NCBI GenBank assembly: GCA_017694495.1
Contig: JADIMU010000057.1
Coordinates: forward strand, 1-54,876
Length of the DNA: 54,876 bases
Direction of reading: 5' to 3'
Source of the DNA: Candidatus Aphodenecus pullistercoris
GTDB taxonomy: Bacteria; Spirochaetota; Spirochaetia; Sphaerochaetales; Sphaerochaetaceae
In this document: piece after piece, positions 48,212 through 54,876 of the stretch
How the letters are laid out: the number at the start of each line of letters is the position of its first letter
How positions within the stretch are numbered: the first letter of the stretch is position 1
Position numbers and translations under genes: made by a program
Notes under the pieces: generated by a model
Told to the model about the DNA's origin: nothing
Databases searched by the model: none
What the model saw: only the letters and a program-made list of their open reading frames with translations

Positions 48212-49384
48212 TTATCTCGTGGTCAGGTCGAAAGTGCTCGTGAAGGTGTTGCCATCGCTGACGCTCATCGTGACTGTGAGCGGGATGACTGTTCCGGCAG
48301 GGCAGTCGGAGCTGATGACTAGGATGACGTTCCTCAGACTGTAGTCCTGGCCCGCCCTCATCGTGCGCAGGTATGCGGATGTGTTCATCAGCCTGGCGTA
48401 GCCGCTGTCGCTGGAGACCGTGATGTCCACGCCCTGGATGTCCTCGCTGCCGCTGTTGGCCAGCGTGAAGGTCAGGGGAATCTGGACGCCGGTGGGCACG
48501 GAGTCGACATCGTAATGTCCAGTCGTCACCTCACTGGCCTCGGCCTTGATGTACAGTGCCTCGAAGCTGGCTCCCATGCCGCGGACCGTGTACTCCGTCT
48601 CGTCAGGCGAGAGGTACTGGCCGCTGCTGCTGTCGTACCAGCCTTCGAAGATGGCTCCATCATTCTGTGCGGGAGAAGGGATCTGGATGACGTCGCCTTC
48701 CGCAACATCGGTGAATACCGTGTCCTCGCCACCCTCGCCGTCGCTGAAGCTGACGCTGCTGGTGAAGACTGCGAAGAGCGTCTGGTCGGTGTAGGGCATC
48801 GTGATCGTCTCTCCTGCGGCGTAGGTGACCTCGTCAGGCGTGATGCCCCAGCCGGTCAGGACGCCTGCGGCGGAAGAGTTGACACTCAGGTCCTCAGCTG
48901 TCGGCAACGTGATCTCACTGCCGGGTGCGACGGAGATCGAACGGCGGTAGCTGTGGCTGTAGCTGGCGCTTGAGACGTCGACGCTGAAGCTGAGCCTGGG
49001 GTGGTAGTAGCGCGAGTTCTCGTACAGCCAGGCGGCCCATTCTCCAGCCTGGTCGCTGTCGCTGTTGACGATGGCCCTCAGCAGGCTGTCGGTCTCGCTC
49101 TGGCTGATCGCATAGCCTTCGAGCGACCTGAGGTCGGCCATGGCGTTGTAGTACAGCTGTCTGTCGTTCTTCTCATAGGCCTTCTGGATGTCGCGCTGTA
49201 TGTCCTCCTCATCCTTGGCCACCCTCTCCTGGAGGTCCTCATAGCTGTCGATGGCGCCTTGCACATCACCGTTCTGGACGGCGGCGACGAAGTCCTGGTG
49301 GAGGTCCTGGGCCGAGGCGGCGAACATGAAGGATGCCGAAAGCAGCAGTACAAGCAAAGTTGTCAAGATTTTCCTGGAATGCAT
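48212..49384 (-). CDS. Secreted protein with InlB-type B-repeats
   Basis: 390 residues. Signal peptide at 1-25 (LLVLLLSASFMFAASA). Residues about 27-125 are helical and acidic; about 155-280 hold two Listeria-Bacteroides (InlB B-type) repeats, each ending in the typical 'G..W....... L.A.' pattern (GWGITPDEVTYAAGETITMP, then GAIFEGWYDSSSGQYLSPDE). The last 100 residues form an Ig-like strand domain. Such proteins are exported and often bind carbohydrates or matrix. Nothing enzyme-like is seen. AAGGAGAA precedes ATG 49384; the extra 11 codons to 49417 are not needed. Confidence 0.75.
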   Translation of the reverse strand: MHSRKILTTLLVLLLSASFMFAASAQDLHQDFVAAVQNGDVQGAIDSYEDLQERVAKDEEDIQRDIQKAYEKNDRQLYYNAMADLRSLEGYAISQSETDSLLRAIVNSDSDQAGEWAAWLYENSRYYHPRLSFSVDVSSASYSHSYRRSISVAPGSEITLPTAEDLSVNSSAAGVLTGWGITPDEVTYAAGETITMPYTDQTLFAVFTSSVSFSDGEGGEDTVFTDVAEGDVIQIPSPAQNDGAIFEGWYDSSSGQYLSPDETEYTVRGMGASFEALYIKAEASEVTTGHYDVDSVPTGVQIPLTFTLANSGSEDIQGVDITVSSDSGYARLMNTSAYLRTMRAGQDYSLRNVILVISSDCPAGTVIPLTVTMSVSDGNTFTSTFDLTTR

Positions 49385-49461
49385 ATCGAATTCTCCTTTC
49401 GCGATGAAATCTAACAACGAATCGGACCGCCTTCCGTGTATTTTGTGTGTAGTCGAACTTC

Positions 49462-49491
49462 TTGCCTTTCAGGCGGGCAATGGGGCAGACT
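49462..49491 (+). promoter_or_regulatory. Promoter of ACT/UPF0210 operon, predicted leaderless
   Basis: TTGCCT (49462-49467), 18-base spacer, CAGACT (49486-49491), then seven bases to ATG 49499. Confidence 0.4.
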
Positions 49492-49498
49492 GTCATGC

Positions 49499-49771
49499 AT
49501 GAGCAAGTCTATAATCACGGTGGTCGGACGCGACCAGGTCGGAATCATAGCCAAGGTGTGCACCTACCTGGCCCAGAACAATGTGAACATCCTCGACATC
49601 AGCCAGACGATCGTCGACGGCTACTTCAACATGATGATGATAGCCGACGCCGACAAGGCCAGCATCGAGTTTCTCTCCCTCTCCGAAGGGCTGGAGGAGC
49701 TTGGCCGTGGCATGGGCTGCATCATCAAGCTGCAGCGCGAGGAGATCTTCAATCAGATGCAGAGGATCTGA
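49499..49771 (+). CDS. ACT-domain protein (UPF0237)
   Basis: 90 residues, a single ACT domain: [20 protein letters not shown], then [23 protein letters not shown] domains bind amino acids and work as dimers or tetramers. The ligand is unknown. It is followed five bases later by the UPF0210 gene, and the two occur together in many bacteria, so the ACT protein probably senses a ligand for its partner. ATG 49499 lacks a Shine-Dalgarno. The earlier open frame to 49436 has no initiation signal. Confidence 0.9.
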   Translation: MSKSIITVVGRDQVGIIAKVCTYLAQNNVNILDISQTIVDGYFNMMMIADADKASIEFLSLSEGLEELGRGMGCIIKLQREEIFNQMQRI

Positions 49772-49776
49772 GCGCC

Positions 49777-51141
49777 ATGATCAACATCAACGAGGTCATC
49801 GAGACCAATGCAATGATTGAGAAGGAGAACCTGGACGTGAGGACCGTCACGCTGGGCATCTCGCTTCTGGACTGCGTCAGCGACAATCTCGAACGGCTGA
49901 ACGACAGGATCTACGATAAGATCACGAGCGTGGCGAAGGATCTGGTGCGCGTGTGCTCACAGATCGAGCGCGAGTACGCCATCCCCATCGTCAACAAGCG
50001 CATCTCCGTCACTCCCATCTCTCTGGTGGGCGGAGCCGCATGCCACAGCGAGGAGGACTTCGTCTCTGTCGCACACACCCTCGACAGGGCTGCCCGCAAG
50101 GTCGGCGTCAACTTCCTTGGCGGCTATTCGGCGATCGTCTCGAAGGGTATGACCAGGGCCGATGAGCTGCTGATCCGTTCCATCCCCCAGGCCCTCGCCG
50201 AGACGGGCAACGTGTGCGCCTCGGTCAACCTGGCGAGCACGAAGACGGGCATCAACATGGACGCCGTCCTCCTGATGGGCCGCGTCATCAGGCGCACGGC
50301 CGAGTTGACCGCCGATGCCGACAGCATAGGCTGCGCCAAGCTCGTCGTCTTCTGCAACGCGCCTGACGACAATCCCTTCATGGCTGGCGCCTTCCATGGC
50401 GTGAGCGAGTGCGAGTGCGTCATAAACGTCGGCGTCTCCGGACCTGGCGTCATCCGCGCAAGCCTCGAGGCTGTGCGTGGAGCAGACTTCGGCACGCTGT
50501 GCGAGAGGATCAAGAAGACGGCCTTCAAGATTACGCGCCTGGGCCAGCTCGTCGCCCAGGAGGCCAGCCGCCGCCTTTCCATCCCCTTCGGCATCGTCGA
50601 CCTCTCCCTGGCTCCGACGCCGGCTGTGGGCGATTCGATCGCCGAGATCTTCGAGACCATGGGACTCGAGAAGGCTGGAGCTCCCGGCACGACTGCGGCC
50701 CTGGCCCTCCTGAACGACCAGGTGAAGAAGGGTGGCATCATGGCCTCAAGCTATGTGGGTGGCCTGTCTGGCGCCTTCATCCCGGTCAGCGAGGACCATG
50801 CCATGATCGAGGCGGCCAGCTGTGGGGCCCTCACTCTGGAGAAGCTCGAGGCGATGACATGCGTGTGCTCCGTCGGACTCGACATGATCGCGGTGCCAGG
50901 CGATACGAAGGCGACGACGATCAGCGGCATCATCGCCGACGAGATGGCGATCGGCATGGTCAACCAGAAGACGACAGCCGTCCGCCTGATTCCCGTCATC
51001 GGCAAGACTGTGGGGCAGGAGGCCCACTTCGGAGGCCTCCTTGGACATGCGCCCATCATGGAAGTGAACAGGTACTCCTGCGACGACTTCGTCCTGCGCG
51101 GCGGCCGCATTCCGGCACCCGTTCACAGCTTCAAGAACTGA
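49777..51141 (+). CDS. UPF0210 (PFL-family, DUF711) protein
   Basis: 454 residues, the standard length. Long Gly- and Ala-rich conserved stretches are present: [33 protein letters not shown] and [12 protein letters not shown]. Related to pyruvate-formate-lyase-type proteins in fold, but the radical Gly domain of true PFL is not seen, so PFL activity is unlikely. Its function is unknown. ACT gene upstream and a one-base overlap with the M81 gene downstream (TGATG) place it in a four-gene cluster. Confidence 0.92.
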   Translation: MININEVIETNAMIEKENLDVRTVTLGISLLDCVSDNLERLNDRIYDKITSVAKDLVRVCSQIEREYAIPIVNKRISVTPISLVGGAACHSEEDFVSVAHTLDRAARKVGVNFLGGYSAIVSKGMTRADELLIRSIPQALAETGNVCASVNLASTKTGINMDAVLLMGRVIRRTAELTADADSIGCAKLVVFCNAPDDNPFMAGAFHGVSECECVINVGVSGPGVIRASLEAVRGADFGTLCERIKKTAFKITRLGQLVAQEASRRLSIPFGIVDLSLAPTPAVGDSIAEIFETMGLEKAGAPGTTAALALLNDQVKKGGIMASSYVGGLSGAFIPVSEDHAMIEAASCGALTLEKLEAMTCVCSVGLDMIAVPGDTKATTISGIIADEMAIGMVNQKTTAVRLIPVIGKTVGQEAHFGGLLGHAPIMEVNRYSCDDFVLRGGRIPAPVHSFKN

Positions 51142-52583
51142 TGCGCGTCCTGGTCGGCGGCCTCCACCACGAGAGCGACAGCCTGAATCCCCATCCCACA
51201 GCGCTTGGGGACATCAGGGTGAGGCGGGGCATCGGACTCTTTTCCCGCCAGAGCGAGGACGCCCTCGGAGGCATCATCTCGGCCCTTGCTGAAGCGGGAG
51301 TGGAGGTCGTTCCTGCCCTCCATGCCCGCGCCATCCCCGGCGGCCTGTGGACGGACGAGGCCTACAGGAGCCTGGCTGACGAGCTTGTCGGCATGGTCGC
51401 ATCAAGCCTTCCGCTGGACGGAATCTGCCTCGCCTTGCACGGCTCGATGAGGAGCCAGAGCGAGGACGACTGCGAGGGCGAGATCCTGGAGCGCATCCAC
51501 TCTCTGTGGCCCGACATCCCCATCTACGCTTCCCTCGACACCCATGGCACGCTGACGGACAGGATGCTTGCCAACGCATGCGCCTTTGCCGCCTACAAGT
51601 GCGCACCCCATACGGACGCCTATGAGACCGGCCGTCTGGCCGCCTCCATGCTCGTCTCCCACCTCCAGGATGGTACAGTCCATCACATGGCCGCCTTCCG
51701 CCTGCCCATGCTGATCGCTGGCGAGAAGAGCGAGACGGGCCGCGAGCCCATGCTCAGCCTGTGCGCCATGCTGCGCAAGGAGGAAGAGGAGGGGGCCTCG
51801 GCCGCCTCCTGGCTCCTCGGCTTCCCCTGGGCGGACTCGCCGACGGCGGGCGTGTCGGCGCTCGTCGTCTCTCCCGTCAGCATGGACGATGCCTACAGGA
51901 GGGCCCTCAGGCTTGCCAGGGCCTTCTGGAGCTGCAGATACGACTTCAGCTTCTGCACACAGGCCCTCGGCATGGACGAGACCGTCGAAGAGGCCCGAAG
52001 GCTCGTACAGGAGGGCGCTTGTCCTCTTGTAATCTCGGACTCGGGCGACAACCCGACGGCTGGTGCGCGGCAGGAGATGACATCCTTCCTTGCAAGGATC
52101 CTGTGCGACCCCTTCCTCTCTTCCTTGCCCACGCCTCTCGTCTACCAGGCCTTCCACGACAGCGCCATCGTGGAGGAAGCGCTGGAGAAGGGGCCTGGCG
52201 CCGAGATCATGGTCTCCTTCGGTGTGCCGAGGCTGTCAGGCCGCGCCATCGTCAAGGCCGTCTGTCCCGACTGGTGCGGCGACTTCAGCTCGGCCCTGGC
52301 CCTGGTGGGCTTCGGCGGAATCGACATCGTCTTCAGCCAGCGAAGGGTGGGATGCTACGAGCCTGGCATGCTGCGCGCTCTGGGACTCGAGCCGTCTTCG
52401 CTTTCCGTCCTCGTCGTCAAGCTGGGCTACCTGGAGCCGGAGCTGAAGGCCCTGGCCTCCTCAAGCCTCCTCGCCCTGACAGAGGGGGACACGGACGAGG
52501 TCCTCGAGCGGATAGCCTACAAACGCATTCCTCGGCCGATCTTTCCCCTAGACGAGCCTGAAGTCCTTTTCCCTGAAGCCTGA
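51141..52583 (+). CDS. M81-family metallopeptidase (MlrC-like)
   Basis: 480 residues, typical of M81/MlrC. Begins RVLVGGLHHESDSLNP with metal-binding-type His residues, followed by LALHGSM and DTHGTLTD, the core of the family's zinc site. MlrC opens or cleaves peptide bonds in cyclic or linear oligopeptides such as microcystin. Its natural substrate here is unknown; linear D-amino-acid-containing peptides are likely. The start overlaps the UPF0210 stop by one base and the AvtA-like gene begins 20 bases after. Confidence 0.88.
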   Translation: MRVLVGGLHHESDSLNPHPTALGDIRVRRGIGLFSRQSEDALGGIISALAEAGVEVVPALHARAIPGGLWTDEAYRSLADELVGMVASSLPLDGICLALHGSMRSQSEDDCEGEILERIHSLWPDIPIYASLDTHGTLTDRMLANACAFAAYKCAPHTDAYETGRLAASMLVSHLQDGTVHHMAAFRLPMLIAGEKSETGREPMLSLCAMLRKEEEEGASAASWLLGFPWADSPTAGVSALVVSPVSMDDAYRRALRLARAFWSCRYDFSFCTQALGMDETVEEARRLVQEGACPLVISDSGDNPTAGARQEMTSFLARILCDPFLSSLPTPLVYQAFHDSAIVEEALEKGPGAEIMVSFGVPRLSGRAIVKAVCPDWCGDFSSALALVGFGGIDIVFSQRRVGCYEPGMLRALGLEPSSLSVLVVKLGYLEPELKALASSSLLALTEGDTDEVLERIAYKRIPRPIFPLDEPEVLFPEA

Positions 52584-52589
52584 TGTGGC

Positions 52590-52595
52590 TATCAT
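52590..52595 (+). promoter_or_regulatory. -10 element of avtA, predicted leaderless
   Basis: TATCAT, then seven bases to ATG 52603; weak TTTTCC at the -35 position inside the end of the M81 gene. Confidence 0.35.
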
Positions 52596-52602
52596 CGGGT
52601 GC

Positions 52603-53874
52603 ATGGTACTCTCAGACTTCGGAACGAAACTGTCATCGCACTCAGGTATCCTCCAGCTCATGGACGACATCTCGCGCCCCCTTCCCGAAGGTGTGCGCGT
52701 CCGACCCCTCGGAGGAGGGAACCCGGCCCGCGTCAGCCAGGTGGAGGCGGCCTACCGCAGAAGGCTCGAGGATCTCCTTGGACAGGGAGAGGCCTTCGAG
52801 GACCTGATCGCCCACTACGACTCTCCCCAGGGCCGCGTCGGCACGCTGGATGCGGTCGCCGCCTTCTTCCGCCGCGAGTACGGCTGGCCGATAAGCGGAG
52901 CCAACGTCGCCCTGACCAATGGCAGCCAGAGCGCCATGTTCTACCTCTTCAACATGTTCAGCGGCATGACGAAGGGAGTGAAGCGCACCGTCCTCTTCCC
53001 CCTCATGCCCGAGTACATCGGCTACGCTGACCAGGGCATAGAGGAGGGCACCTTCGTCAGCCTTCCGCCCAAGTGCGAGTTCTACAGCGACGGCAGCTTC
53101 AAGTACCTGCTGGACGGCGAGGCCGTGAGGGCCTATCTCGACGCGCATCCGGAAGTGGGCGCCATGGCCGTCTCCCGGCCGACGAACCCCAGCGGCAACG
53201 TCCTGAGGGACGACGAGATCCGTCTCCTCGAGGCCCTGGCCCATGAGCATGGCATCCCCCTGATCGTCGACAACGCCTATGGCCTGCCTTTTCCGGACAT
53301 CGTCTTCACAGAGGACGCGAAGCCGCTGTGGAGCGAGGACATCGTCCTGTCGATGAGCCTGTCGAAGATCGGGCTGCCATCGATCCGCACGGGCATCGTC
53401 ATCGCGCGCGAAGAGATCGCGCACGCTGTCGGGAACATCAACGCAATCGCCGCGCTGGCGACAGGCTCCTTCGGACCTGCCCTGGTCGAGGACATGCTCT
53501 CGTCGGGCGAGCTCACTCGTCTGGCACGCGAGGCCGTCATGCCCTTCTACAGGCGGAAGGCCGAGGCCATGAAGGCCCTGGTCGACGAGGTCTTCCGCGG
53601 AACAGAGTACCATCTGCACCGCATCGAGGGCTCGATATTCTGCTGGATCTACCTGCCACGCCTGGACATGCCGACGCTCGACTTCTACCGCCTCCTGATG
53701 GAGCAGGGTGTCGTGACCGTTCCCGGAGAGTACTTCTTCTTCGGCGGAGGACCGGGACGCTACCCCCATGAGCACTACGACAAGTGCCTCAGACTGAACT
53801 ACTCGGGCGACTGGCAGCTCGTGAAGGAGGGTGTGGAGCTCATAGGTGAGCTGTACCGTCGCCACTGCATGTGA
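52603..53874 (+). CDS. avtA: Valine--pyruvate aminotransferase
   Basis: 423 residues (E. coli AvtA 417). It interconverts valine and 2-oxoisovalerate with alanine and pyruvate, using PLP. The N-terminus FGTKLSSHSGILQLMDDI and LGGGNPARV match AvtA; NPSGNVL is the PLP-phosphate/ring motif, and Lys255 in SMSLSKIGLPS forms the internal aldimine. ATG 52603 gives the family start; an in-frame GTG at 52585 is possible but would lie within the promoter. The gene is just downstream of the M81 peptidase. Confidence 0.92.
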   Translation: MVLSDFGTKLSSHSGILQLMDDISRPLPEGVRVRPLGGGNPARVSQVEAAYRRRLEDLLGQGEAFEDLIAHYDSPQGRVGTLDAVAAFFRREYGWPISGANVALTNGSQSAMFYLFNMFSGMTKGVKRTVLFPLMPEYIGYADQGIEEGTFVSLPPKCEFYSDGSFKYLLDGEAVRAYLDAHPEVGAMAVSRPTNPSGNVLRDDEIRLLEALAHEHGIPLIVDNAYGLPFPDIVFTEDAKPLWSEDIVLSMSLSKIGLPSIRTGIVIAREEIAHAVGNINAIAALATGSFGPALVEDMLSSGELTRLAREAVMPFYRRKAEAMKALVDEVFRGTEYHLHRIEGSIFCWIYLPRLDMPTLDFYRLLMEQGVVTVPGEYFFFGGGPGRYPHEHYDKCLRLNYSGDWQLVKEGVELIGELYRRHCM

Positions 53875-53883
53875 ATATTCTTC

Positions 53884-53912
53884 TTGCTCTGGCCGTGCGG
53901 CTGTAGGACAAT
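53884..53912 (+). promoter_or_regulatory. Promoter of GPH transporter gene, predicted leaderless
   Basis: TTGCTC (53884-53889), 17-base spacer, GACAAT (53907-53912), then six bases to ATG 53919; no Shine-Dalgarno. Confidence 0.45.
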
Positions 53913-53918
53913 TGTCAC

Positions 53919-54876
53919 ATGAGACGCGACGACACAGACAGGAGGAACCTCCTCTTCTTTCCTCTGGGCACCTTCGGGCGCGACATGGTCTACGCCCTGG
54001 TCACGAACTTCCTGCTGACCTACATCCTCTTCACCCAGAACCTCAGTGCGGCCCAGCTCGCGGCGGTGACTGCGATCATGATCGCGGCGCGCATCTTCGA
54101 CGCGCTGAACGATCCTGTGATGGGCAACATCATAGAGAGGACGCGCACCCGCTGGGGCAAGTTCAAGCCCTGGCTCCTTGCCGGAGGCGCCTCGACCTTC
54201 GTCGTCGTGACTGCGATGTTCAACGTCCAGCTCGAGGGCTGGGCCTTCGTCACCTTCTTCGGCCTCGTCTACTTCTGCTATTCGATCGCCTACACGATGC
54301 ATGACATCTCGTACTGGGGCATGATCCCCGCCCTCAGCCGCGATGCCGGCATGAGGGACCGGCTGACGAGCCGCACGACCCTGGTGGCGGGCATCGGAGG
54401 TACGCTGGCCAACATCCTGATCCCCATCCTGACCGCCGGCCAGTTCGCCCTGGGGGGCTCCGCGCGCACCGCCTATGGGCGCATCGCCCTCATAGTCGCC
54501 ATTCTGGCGCCACTCTTCCTTCTGTTCACCGTCAAGGGAGTGAGGGAGGACAGGAGCGACCTTGCCCACAAGGCTCCTCCCGTCAGCTTCAGGAAGATCT
54601 TCTCCACTGTGGTCCACAACGACCAGCTGCGCTGGGTATGCCTCTTCTTCCTCCTCCAGCAGGTGGGAAACGGCCTCGCCCTCTCAGGCCTGGCCTCGAC
54701 CTACATCTACTTCGAGTTCGGCTACGACGGCTCGCTCTTCTCCCTCTATACGACGCTGGGAATGCTTCCCACAGCCTTCCTCATGGTCTTCTATCCTGCG
54801 CTCGCCCGGCGCTTCGGACGGCGCAAGCTGGTGTGGGGCCTCAGCGCCATGGCCCTTGCCGGCTACGCGGTGAGCC
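53919..54876 (+). CDS. GPH-family sugar:cation symporter (5' part, runs off the window)
   Basis: 319 codons up to the window edge, with about nine membrane helices so far. FFPLGTFGRDMVYALVTNFL, then ARIFDALNDPVMGNIIERTRT, with the DP of the first loop and RTRWGKFKPWLL are the signature of glycoside-pentoside-hexuronide:cation symporters (MelB/UidB/XylP type). It imports a sugar or glucuronide with Na+ or H+. Since beta-glucuronidase is in this genome, a glucuronide transporter (UidB-like) is a fair guess, but the genes are 43 kb apart. Confidence 0.9.
   Translation, partial: MRRDDTDRRNLLFFPLGTFGRDMVYALVTNFLLTYILFTQNLSAAQLAAVTAIMIAARIFDALNDPVMGNIIERTRTRWGKFKPWLLAGGASTFVVVTAMFNVQLEGWAFVTFFGLVYFCYSIAYTMHDISYWGMIPALSRDAGMRDRLTSRTTLVAGIGGTLANILIPILTAGQFALGGSARTAYGRIALIVAILAPLFLLFTVKGVREDRSDLAHKAPPVSFRKIFSTVVHNDQLRWVCLFFLLQQVGNGLALSGLASTYIYFEFGYDGSLFSLYTTLGMLPTAFLMVFYPALARRFGRRKLVWGLSAMALAGYAVS

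Noticed and set aside
50409-51140. N-terminal extension of the M81 peptidase frame
   Set aside because: It overlaps the whole second half of the UPF0210 gene in another frame; the ATG at 51141 gives the standard family N-terminus.

Overview
The window looks like a piece of chromosome from an anaerobic, fermentative bacterium with an outer membrane, most probably a GC-rich gut or sediment spirochaete (Sphaerochaeta/Treponema-like). The reasons are a DUF4954 protein, a TAXI-type TRAP transporter with fused permease, a type III glutamine synthetase, rubredoxin/ferredoxin proteins, a butyrate kinase, and an RND/TolC system together with a small beta-barrel-type protein. This taxonomic placement is inference; no rRNA or other marker gene is present. 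I see no tRNA, rRNA, CRISPR array or complete insertion sequence.

Layout. 1-3153: start of an unidentified gene (minus strand), a two-rubredoxin protein overlapping a ferredoxin-like protein, a MATE exporter and the DNA-repair methyltransferase Ogt. 3433-9191: a redox/tetrapyrrole block with an 852-residue fusion (CoA-disulfide-reductase-like flavoprotein + rhodanese + sirohaem reductase + two 4Fe-4S clusters), a three-gene metal/corrinoid-type ABC importer, and a convergent CbiK-like chelatase. 9322-11121: beta-glucuronidase. 11224-13265: a DUF1538 membrane protein overlapping a tandem PII-like protein. 13252-15365: a LysR regulator divergent from a cupin and a carboxymuconolactone-decarboxylase-family gene, with a LysR-type palindrome between them. 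15402-17436: butyrate kinase, a scar joining two truncated genes, and a PPOX-fold protein. 17510-20558: TAXI-TRAP transporter. 20559-21718: AT-rich gap with transposon-like repeats, then an orphan vsr endonuclease. 21781-26979: second MATE exporter, DUF4954 protein, YwaF/TIGR02206 membrane protein and an HSL-type esterase. 27297-29096: a Lon-like AAA+ protein apparently lacking the catalytic lysine. 29187-35699: outer-membrane protein and an MFP-RND-TolC efflux operon. 36023-41440: glutamine synthetase III, M18 aminopeptidase, an unknown membrane protein and a Gfo/Idh oxidoreductase. 41521-42966: AT-richer orphan lipoprotein. 43168-47265: phosphofructokinase, degenerate Ppx/GppA and polyphosphate kinase in one operon. 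47409-54876: DUF3307-like membrane protein, secreted InlB-repeat protein, ACT + UPF0210 pair, M81 peptidase, AvtA aminotransferase and the start of a GPH sugar transporter.

Two themes run across the window. First, genes inside operons have good Shine-Dalgarno sequences and often overlap by a few bases (ATGA/GTGA), whereas about a dozen first genes of transcription units have no Shine-Dalgarno but a promoter -10 hexamer ending 5-9 (mostly 6-7) bases before the ATG, often with a -35 at the right distance. This predicts leaderless mRNAs. Second, several proteins depart from their families: an Lon-like protein without its catalytic lysine, a Ppx/GppA homologue without its phosphate-binding motifs, a phosphofructokinase with mixed ATP/PPi-type residues, and the four-module sirohaem fusion. 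The best candidates for an undescribed system are the sirohaem fusion with its importer and chelatase, and the DUF1538/tandem-PII pair.
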